Positions 1-5,159 of a DNA stretch of 6,258 bases are shown here, piece after piece. The stretch is from contig JAEUSA010000453.1 in assembly GCA_016788945.1 (NCBI GenBank), forward strand, positions 1 to 6,258, given 5' to 3'. Each line of letters begins with the position of its first letter. Position 1 is the stretch's first letter. Both the position numbers and the translations under genes were made by a program. The DNA comes from Leptospiraceae bacterium. GTDB lineage: Bacteria > Spirochaetota > Leptospiria > Turneriellales > Turneriellaceae. The notes under the pieces are model-generated. The model did no database searches. It was not told where the DNA came from and was given only the letters and a program-made list of their open reading frames with translations.

Positions 1-1
1 A

Positions 2-337
2 GAAAAGTATCAGGTCTTTGAAGCGGGACGCAGTTTTCCGTTCTTGAAAGGCGAGCTGATGTTTCCCGGGTTTCTCATTTTACCCGAAGACAAAGGCGAG
101 TACGCCACACCGGGTACCATGCCCGATGCGTTGCGCCGCAAAGTCGCAAAAGCTGCGCATGCGCTGCCGGTGGATTTTCGCCATGCCATCACCCGATACC
201 GTATTGCGGTAAAAATTCTGATTGTAAAAGAGGGACCTGCCGGCGGGGAATTTCTGACACCGACAGAACTCAAAAGGCGCTGCCACTCGAGCCTCATGCA
301 GAAAGCACTCTCGCGCCTGGATAAACTTGAATTTTGA
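2..337 (+). CDS. C-terminal end of a protein, tentatively MutY-type A/G-specific adenine glycosylase (5' end outside window)
   Basis: This reading frame is open from the left edge (first full codon at 2) to a TGA at 335-337, giving 111 visible residues. No start codon is needed because the gene enters from outside; the TTG at 44 is probably internal. Two parts resemble the NUDIX-like C-terminal domain of MutY, the glycosylase that removes adenine opposite 8-oxoguanine. First, FLKGELMFPG sits where MutY proteins have a 'gl-aG-w-FPg' stretch. Second, RHAITRYRI is followed about 30 residues later by SLMQKALSRL, like the 'H-x-F-(S/T)-H-x-(R/K)-(L/I)' loop and the final helix of MutY. The catalytic and iron-sulfur domains would lie outside the window, so they cannot be checked. 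The codons have the G/C-rich third positions seen in the neighbouring genes, which supports this frame over the antisense frames. The gene converges on the desaturase, with 32 bp between the stops. The coding call is fairly safe; the MutY identity comes from recalled motifs and is tentative. Confidence 0.6.
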   Translation, partial: EKYQVFEAGRSFPFLKGELMFPGFLILPEDKGEYATPGTMPDALRRKVAKAAHALPVDFRHAITRYRIAVKILIVKEGPAGGEFLTPTELKRRCHSSLMQKALSRLDKLEF

Positions 338-369
338 TATCACCTAAGACATTGCAGATCTAAAACGCT

Positions 370-2469
370 TTAAACCCACAGATCTATATTTGAGCGTGGG
401 TAGCTGTTGCACGTGGTAAGCAAACCCTGAAAGCCCTTCTGGTGCTTGTCGGTGGCACCTGAGTCGAGGCGCACCGTGCAGGCCTTGCACATGCCGGCGC
501 GGCAACCGGTCGGTATCACGATGCCGGCACTTTCAATCGCCGACAGCAGCGTTTCATTTTCGTCAAGCTCGGTCTCTTTGCGCGAGGTCAGAAACCGCAC
601 CTTGTGCGTTTTACCGCTTTTCGGTAGCTTTGCCGCCTGCTGCGCAACGAACTGCTCGGTGTGGTAGTTACTGAAATTGTAGCTCTGTTCCCGGAGGTCT
701 TTTTCTATCAGGTCGAGCATCACGCGCGGAGCGCAGGCATAGATCGCGCGACCCTTGAAATCGGGCACGTGGCGCTCAAGCTGCGCACGCGAATAACGGC
801 CATCGGCGTCGGTGTCGAGAATGTGTACGACGCGAATGTTGCCGCGCTGGGCAAGCTTGTCCAGCTCATCGCGAAAGAGCACGTGTTCTGCGCCGCGGTT
901 GAAGTAAAGCAGAACGGCCTCGTGGTCAGCATTGAGGCTCGAGAGCATAGAGAGAACCGGGGTTAATCCGACACCGCCGGCGATGAACAGCAGCTTCTTG
1001 TCAGCTTCGTTCAGGGTGAATTCACCCTTGATGCGGCCGACGAGTTCAATCGTGTCACCGGCTGCGAGCGCATGCATCTGCGGTGAAACGCGCCCGCCTT
1101 CAATCTTGCGCACCGCGATCGCGATGGTGTCGCGCGTGCAGTGCGTGATACTGTACTGCCGCGTCTCTTTGCGGCCGAGCGCGTCACGGTTAACCGAGAT
1201 GTACTGCCCCGGTCTGAACACCGCGTCGGGCCACGGGTTCTTGAGCATGATCGCGACGACATCGGGGCTGAGCTTGCGTGAAGAGACAACTGTCGTGCGC
1301 GTGAACGTGCTCTGCTCGTTGCCCGTAAGCAGCGGCAGCCACGACTGCCGTGCACCTTCGAGAATGCGGCCCGCGAGTTCGCCGGGGTTCATGAGTAACG
1401 AGAGTGCACTTTCGCCGGGTTTGACCGGCAGGCTGTTCGTCACCGCGATCTTCATGAGGTCGCCGAATGCCTCGAAGATGCTGGTCTTGCGGTAAGGCAC
1501 CTGGTATTTTTCGCAGATCGCCTTCACCTCGGGGGCGACATCCATGAGCCGGTTGAACGGCAGGTCGGGGTACAGGTGGTGCTCCATGTGCGTGTTGATC
1601 GAACCCATGAGCAGCCGTTCATACCATTCATAGACATGGTAGTTGCGCGAGGTAATGACCTGGCGCAGATAGAACTCGTACTTCGTTTCGTTTTCGGGCA
1701 CATCGACCACCGGCACCTCTTCGCCGTGGTGCTCGAACGTGAGCATGTACATGAGGTGTGTATTGGCGATGAGGCGCGCGGCGATATTGCCGATGAGCAC
1801 CTTCGGAAAAAGCGGGCCCGCGAGCAGCGGGTAGAGCAGGTAGTCACGGCCGAGTGTCTTGAGCACGCTCATCACCACCGGGCCATACGTGTCGACGCTC
1901 AGGGGTGAACGGTTCTCGACGAGCGCGCGTGCCGTCGAAATGTATGTCGGCATGTAGCTCGTGACAATGCCCGGCATGAGCAAGAGCCCCGCCATCTGGA
2001 ACAGGTGCCGGGGCTGCCATTCCTGTTTCGGGTTGAGCCGATAGATCAGGTAACCATAGTCATGGTCTTTGCCGGCGATGTTGGTGAACGGGTGGTGGCA
2101 GACGTGGTGCTCGAACTTCCAGTCGGTTTCGTCCATCGTGTTGTCCCAGCGAAAGTGCTGCGAGTGTATCTCGCCCGCGCCGGGAATATCGTCGTAGTGG
2201 CCGTGCAGAATGTTGTGCCCGTTGGTGAACTCCATCACGAAGTGCGCGGCGAGAAGACCGATGCCCGCGAGGTACGTCACCGGCTCGGGTGACAGGTGAA
2301 TGAGCGCGCGGCCCGTGATGTCGAAGTAGCGCGAGTAGCGGTCGAGGTCCTGCATGATCTTGAGATCTTCAACGCCGACCTTAGCCTTGGTGCGCTCGTA
2401 GAGCTCTTCGAGCTCGCGGCCGAAAGCTTCGATGGTTTCAGGCGAATAGCCGTACAAAGTGCGCGACAT
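370..2469 (-). CDS. Self-contained fatty-acid desaturase: membrane di-iron desaturase fused to FAD/NAD(P)H reductase and [2Fe-2S] ferredoxin domains
   Basis: The 699-residue protein should insert a double bond into an acyl chain at the cytoplasmic membrane, using O2 and NAD(P)H. Residues 1 to about 345 form the desaturase. Its three histidine boxes are HNILH (85-89), HVCHH (122-126) and HMEHH (294-298), with hydrophobic stretches near 62-80, 155-175 and 208-245. The surroundings (EIHS at 100-103, a KDHDYGY segment near 134-140) recall mycobacterial DesA3. Residues about 385-600 form a ferredoxin-reductase module, with the FAD motif RQYS (437-440), the nucleotide-binding motif GGVGLTP (498-504) and CAP (579-581). 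Residues about 622-699 form a plant-type ferredoxin with Cys656, Cys661, Cys664 and Cys687. In Mycobacterium tuberculosis DesA3 is served by a separate reductase, Rv3230c; here the equivalent parts are one chain. The ATG at 2469 was chosen because GGGAGG lies 7 nt upstream; the frame stays open to a TTG at 2538, but that lacks such a site. The substrate and the position of the double bond cannot be read from the sequence. Confidence 0.93.
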   Translation of the reverse strand: MSRTLYGYSPETIEAFGRELEELYERTKAKVGVEDLKIMQDLDRYSRYFDITGRALIHLSPEPVTYLAGIGLLAAHFVMEFTNGHNILHGHYDDIPGAGEIHSQHFRWDNTMDETDWKFEHHVCHHPFTNIAGKDHDYGYLIYRLNPKQEWQPRHLFQMAGLLLMPGIVTSYMPTYISTARALVENRSPLSVDTYGPVVMSVLKTLGRDYLLYPLLAGPLFPKVLIGNIAARLIANTHLMYMLTFEHHGEEVPVVDVPENETKYEFYLRQVITSRNYHVYEWYERLLMGSINTHMEHHLYPDLPFNRLMDVAPEVKAICEKYQVPYRKTSIFEAFGDLMKIAVTNSLPVKPGESALSLLMNPGELAGRILEGARQSWLPLLTGNEQSTFTRTTVVSSRKLSPDVVAIMLKNPWPDAVFRPGQYISVNRDALGRKETRQYSITHCTRDTIAIAVRKIEGGRVSPQMHALAAGDTIELVGRIKGEFTLNEADKKLLFIAGGVGLTPVLSMLSSLNADHEAVLLYFNRGAEHVLFRDELDKLAQRGNIRVVHILDTDADGRYSRAQLERHVPDFKGRAIYACAPRVMLDLIEKDLREQSYNFSNYHTEQFVAQQAAKLPKSGKTHKVRFLTSRKETELDENETLLSAIESAGIVIPTGCRAGMCKACTVRLDSGATDKHQKGFQGLLTTCNSYPRSNIDLWV

Positions 2470-2476
2470 GGCAGAA

Positions 2477-2482
2477 CCTCCC
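2477..2482 (-). promoter_or_regulatory. Ribosome binding site of the desaturase fusion gene
   Basis: On the minus strand the hexamer GGGAGG stands 7 nt before the ATG at 2469. This is a strong Shine-Dalgarno match at good spacing, and it settles the start in favour of the internal ATG over the in-frame TTG 69 bases upstream. Confidence 0.8.
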
Positions 2483-2512
2483 AAATTTGTGCACCGCGTC
2501 AAGAATAAAACT

Positions 2513-2542
2513 ATTTTACAGCATTTAGTTTTTTCCAAACAA
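2513..2542 (-). promoter_or_regulatory. Possible sigma-70-type promoter for the desaturase fusion gene
   Basis: Reading the minus strand, TAAAAT (2518 down to 2513) matches the -10 consensus at five of six bases. It is preceded after an 18-bp spacer by TTGTTT (2542 down to 2537), which matches only the TTG of the -35 consensus. The spacer is A-rich. Transcription would begin near 2505 and leave a leader of roughly 35 nt that includes the Shine-Dalgarno site. The -10 match is decent and the -35 match is poor, so this is only a candidate. Confidence 0.3.
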
Positions 2543-2578
2543 TGGCAATGCAGATTGGCTGCGCCAGGCCCGGTAGTC

Positions 2579-2588
2579 GGTCGCGACC
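2579..2588. repeat. Perfect 10-bp palindrome in the divergent intergenic region
   Basis: GGTCGCGACC reads the same on both strands. It lies between the divergently transcribed desaturase and DUF4833-like genes, upstream of both, where a dimeric regulator could bind. There is only one copy and no recognised regulator gene in the window, so an operator role is a guess; chance occurrence in GC-rich DNA is possible. Confidence 0.3.
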
Positions 2589-2664
2589 ACGGTTCGTAAG
2601 CTTGGCAATTTAACCTAATCGCGCTTTACACCAACTGCGTGTGCCCCATTGCCTCTCGCCACCC

Positions 2665-3120
2665 ATGCAGGCGACTACAAAACACGATCTCTTCTTCGTA
2701 CGGCGCAACACAAACCGCAACGAAGTGCATTACGCCATTCACCTTTCGCCTGACAGCGGTCTACCCGACGGCCCGCATCCGCTCACCGGTTACTGGAAAA
2801 TGTTTGAAAAAGGCCCCGACGTGACAGAACCGATTCTGCTCGTCGAACAAATGGCATTCGGTATACGCTCGCAGCGCAGAGAGGGTGATAACTTTGTCAT
2901 GGTACTCAATGCACTCCCCGAGCGGGAAATCCGCATTGAATCCGAACCGGGCGAAACCGGGCGCTACACCGCGCGCATGGTCATCGCCGGCAAAATCGCA
3001 CGCCTCACCGATTTTTACGTTCAGGCGGATGCGGGTTTTCTGATGCCCAAAGTCAGATACCTGGACATCAACGGCGAGGCCGATGGCCAGCCGGTGACAG
3101 AGAGAATAAATAAGGGTTAG
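2665..3120 (+). CDS. DUF4833-like protein of unknown function
   Basis: From the ATG at 2665 this gene encodes 151 residues. The order of motifs matches what I recall of DUF4833: LFFVRRNTNRNEVHYAI near the N terminus, then PHPLTGYW, then EQMAFGI, and at the C terminus MPKVRYLDINGEADGQPVTERI, a pattern like 'P-V-Y-v-i-G-d-tGkeV-ERi'. Alternating charged and hydrophobic residues suggest a small beta-rich fold. I see no signal peptide or membrane span, so a cytoplasmic location is likely. No biochemical role is known to me for this family. Neither the ATG nor an in-frame GTG at 2641 (which would add eight residues) has a Shine-Dalgarno site. A TTGGCA at 2602-2607 followed 17 bp later by a poor -10 (TTTACA, 2625-2630) would place the RNA start close to the GTG, so the start is uncertain. 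It is the first gene of a plus-strand set; the next begins 37 bp after its TAG with no visible terminator between. Confidence 0.75.
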   Translation: MQATTKHDLFFVRRNTNRNEVHYAIHLSPDSGLPDGPHPLTGYWKMFEKGPDVTEPILLVEQMAFGIRSQRREGDNFVMVLNALPEREIRIESEPGETGRYTARMVIAGKIARLTDFYVQADAGFLMPKVRYLDINGEADGQPVTERINKG

Positions 3121-3157
3121 ACATTTACGGTTCAGCTCAAAGAGCGTAGTAGGATTT

Positions 3158-3520
3158 ATGAATCTGCTGCTCATGACGCTGATCGGCGCGCTCGCATTTC
3201 TCGCGGGCGTTGCGCTTTATTATATGCTCGCGCTCAGATCTTCGCTGAAAAGTTGCCGCACCGAAATTGCCGCATTGCGGCTGCTTGCTAACGAAAGTGG
3301 CGGCCGGGCAAATGCAGTCTCTGAACCGCTGATCCGCATGCTCGTCGAAGTTAAGAACCCTATTGAACTCGCTCACCGCGAGTCACCATTGGCCAAGGCC
3401 GCGAGCGGCACCGCGCCAAACCTTGTGATAAAAAAAGTTTATGAGCAGGTAGTAGCGCAGACTCGGCAGCAGCTAAAAAGCAAGAATGTGGATGCAGAAG
3501 TCAGCCTGATTGTCCTCTGA
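3158..3520 (+). CDS. Small single-pass membrane protein, unknown function
   Basis: The 120-residue product has a hydrophobic segment at about residues 3-26 (MTLIGALAFLAGVALYYMLA in its core), followed by a positively charged stretch (RSSLKSCR). This predicts one N-terminal membrane anchor with the remaining 90 or so residues in the cytoplasm. The soluble part contains two short amphipathic helices, near residues 35-45 and 90-108, and ends in a beta-like LIVL. I do not recognise a family. An AGGA at 3151-3154 is only 3 nt from the ATG, so initiation may be weak; a second ATG at 3173 lacks any site, and the first was preferred because it includes the full hydrophobic segment. The next gene starts 3 bp after the stop, and the two very likely share a transcript and perhaps a membrane complex. 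The function is unknown. Confidence 0.72.
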   Translation: MNLLLMTLIGALAFLAGVALYYMLALRSSLKSCRTEIAALRLLANESGGRANAVSEPLIRMLVEVKNPIELAHRESPLAKAASGTAPNLVIKKVYEQVVAQTRQQLKSKNVDAEVSLIVL

Positions 3521-3523
3521 CAT

Positions 3524-4003
3524 ATGAGTCCCGCACTGCAGATTTTTCTTTCGGCCTGTACCTTGGGCGGCATCTTACTGGCGCTCGTGATGATTTTTCG
3601 CTTCAGGGCCGCCGAAGCAAGCGTGCGTGGCATCAGGCTCGCAGTGCTGCAGCAGCGCACCAGCCATCAGGCAAAGCGCCTCAGCCGCATCATCGCCGCA
3701 GAAAACACGCGGCTCGTCGCGAAGGGCATCGACCAGGGTTCACTTTTTCTGCAGGGTTCACATCGGGTAATCTCTGAAATCACCTTTGGCATACTGAAAC
3801 TTTTTCCCGCGACGCAGGGCTTCGCGCAGGGGGCAAAAGAAACGCACGACCTCGTCAGTGAAGGCCTCTACGGTGCCTTTCGCCAGGTCAGCGACCACGT
3901 AGGAAAAAACATTGCGGAAAATTTAAAAAAACCGAAGCCGCGCAAACCATCGCGCCTCGTCAAAAAGTTACGCGAACGCAGACAGAAGAAAAAAAGCAGA
4001 TAA
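3524..4003 (+). CDS. Small membrane-anchored protein with a strongly basic C-terminal tail, unknown function
   Basis: The 159-residue product begins with a hydrophobic segment at about residues 5-25 (IFLSACTLGGILLALVMIF), followed by Arg-rich sequence, so the rest should face the cytoplasm. Residues about 35-60 are likely helical and charged. The middle (about 75-120) has amphipathic helices with glycine. The last 25 residues are almost all Lys, Arg and Pro, ending KKKSR, which could bind nucleic acid or acidic lipid head groups. I recognise no family. The ATG follows the previous stop after only three bases and has no Shine-Dalgarno site of its own, which points to translational coupling. 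The gene converges on the ROK kinase gene, with 49 bp between the stops. An A7 run near 3925-3931 sits in a T-TTA-AAA context and is described under the findings. Confidence 0.72.
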   Translation: MSPALQIFLSACTLGGILLALVMIFRFRAAEASVRGIRLAVLQQRTSHQAKRLSRIIAAENTRLVAKGIDQGSLFLQGSHRVISEITFGILKLFPATQGFAQGAKETHDLVSEGLYGAFRQVSDHVGKNIAENLKKPKPRKPSRLVKKLRERRQKKKSR

Positions 4004-4011
4004 CCCGATAA

Positions 4012-4048
4012 TACCGTTGGCGCTGAGATACCCGTAAGCGCAGCGGTA
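4012..4048. terminator. Candidate bidirectional terminator hairpin between convergent genes
   Basis: TACCGTTG at 4012-4019 pairs with CAGCGGTA at 4041-4048 (one G-T pair), and CGCT at 4021-4024 pairs with AGCG at 4037-4040, leaving a single bulged G and a 12-base loop. An outer 7-bp inverted repeat, TAACCCG (4001-4007) and CGGGTTA (4059-4065), encloses it and contains or touches the stop codons of both convergent genes. Neither side has a strong T-run: on the minus strand TATTATC follows, on the plus strand AATCTTT. Its position between two converging transcripts makes termination the natural role, but it is not a textbook intrinsic terminator. Confidence 0.5.
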
Positions 4049-4052
4049 ATCT

Positions 4053-5159
4053 TTAAGCCGGGTTACCCAATTTTTCCAAGGCAAACACGTACGCACCGAG
4101 CGCGGCTGCGCGGCTGGTACCCAGCCTGCTCACACCAATGCCGCTGCGCTTCATCGCATCGTAGCGCACACGGGTCGAACTTGCCGGCAGAATCGCCTCT
4201 TTCATCTGCCCGCGCAGAAATTTCTCTCGCTGTGTGGCGTCTTCAACGTTAAAAACCGCCATCTCAAGCCGGGCAACGCGCGAGGTCTCGTCGAACCTCG
4301 TGAAGTTATTATCCAGCGCCTGCATCATCGCCGGCGCAAACAGATCGTATGAATTGGATAATCCTCCGCCGATGACAACCGGCGCATCGATAATCGTGAC
4401 AATGTTGGCGATACATTCGCCGAGCACACTGCCGAGCTCGGCAAATGCGGCACGCGCGGCACCACTTTCGCCCGGCGCTGCCTCACGCGCGATCAGAGAA
4501 ATCTGCTTTGCGCTAAGCTCGCGCGGGTCGCCAGCTGCCGCACGATATACACGCTGCAGCGCGCGTATACTCAAACTTTCTTCGGCGAATGTATGCGGGT
4601 ATTTCGGGTTGCGCAACAACCACACCTCGCCTGCGGCGGAGTTATCGCCGCTAAACAGCCGGCCGTTGTGGACAATGCCACCACCGAAGCCTGTACCCAG
4701 CGTGAGCCCGATCAGATTGCGGTAACGCTTCGTGCTGCCCGCAATTTCGAGCTCATGATTGAGCTGAGGGAGAAATCCCCCCAAAGCTTCGCCGAGCGCA
4801 AACAGATCGCCGTCATTGTTAATAAATACCGGCACCGCAAATTTTTCAGACAACAACGGCCCGAGCGGAATGCCCCCGCGAAATGCCGGCAGATTGCCCA
4901 AATCGCCGATGATTCCCTCTTCATAATAACTCGGGCCGGGAAAGGCAAAACTGATGGCATCGATTTTGCCGCCGGCGCTTTGGCGCATTTCAGCAAAACC
5001 TTCGACAATCGTTTTCAGGCAGCGTTCGAGATTTTTCGCTTCGGCCGGCAGTTCAAGCGGGCCGGCGATTATTTCGCCGCGCGCCATTGCCGAGAACGAA
5101 AATTTCGTGCCACCCGCATCGAGCGTGAGTACGACACGGTTATCGCTTCGGTGCAGCAT
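4053..5159 (-). CDS. ROK-family sugar kinase lacking the usual zinc-binding cysteines
   Basis: The 368-residue protein belongs to the ROK group and should phosphorylate a hexose with ATP in the cytoplasm. The phosphate-binding loop is DAGGTK (14-19), the catalytic base is Asp116 in INND (113-116), the ROK signature region is GTGFGGG (155-161), and the adenosine-side motif is VIGGGLS (262-268). In most ROK kinases the Gly-His and CxCGxxGCxE zinc site follows. Here the matching stretch reads AAGEVW (175-180) and FAEESLS (191-197), with no cysteine and no metal-binding histidine. I therefore cannot call it glucokinase, fructokinase or N-acetylhexosamine kinase, and it is an enzyme rather than a repressor because no DNA-binding N-terminal domain is present. 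The ATG at 5159 was chosen because the kinase fold begins right after it; upstream in-frame starts (5201, 5234) lie inside the transporter gene. The start overlaps the transporter's end by 20 bp without a clear Shine-Dalgarno site, suggesting coupled translation. Confidence 0.88.
   Translation of the reverse strand: MLHRSDNRVVLTLDAGGTKFSFSAMARGEIIAGPLELPAEAKNLERCLKTIVEGFAEMRQSAGGKIDAISFAFPGPSYYEEGIIGDLGNLPAFRGGIPLGPLLSEKFAVPVFINNDGDLFALGEALGGFLPQLNHELEIAGSTKRYRNLIGLTLGTGFGGGIVHNGRLFSGDNSAAGEVWLLRNPKYPHTFAEESLSIRALQRVYRAAAGDPRELSAKQISLIAREAAPGESGAARAAFAELGSVLGECIANIVTIIDAPVVIGGGLSNSYDLFAPAMMQALDNNFTRFDETSRVARLEMAVFNVEDATQREKFLRGQMKEAILPASSTRVRYDAMKRSGIGVSRLGTSRAAALGAYVFALEKLGNPA

Noticed and set aside
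355..386. Direct repeat CAGATCTA at 355-362 and 379-386 between the convergent genes
   Set aside because: Only 8 bp, two copies, each containing the common palindrome AGATCT; nothing nearby suggests a mobile element or attachment site.
374..401. ACCCAC/GTGGGT hairpin as a desaturase terminator
   Set aside because: Only six pairs with a 16-base loop, overlapping the last codons, and followed by a broken T-run (TTTAAAGCGTTTT). It may help termination but is too weak to list as a feature.
932..1495. 187-residue plus-strand open frame inside the desaturase gene
   Set aside because: It is antisense to a frame with unmistakable FAD and desaturase motifs, has a low-complexity Ser/Arg/Pro-rich product, and is a typical by-product of GC-rich coding DNA.
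2470..2538. 23-residue N-terminal extension of the desaturase from a TTG
   Set aside because: The extension runs through the candidate promoter and the strong Shine-Dalgarno site of the ATG at 2469, and adds no desaturase feature.
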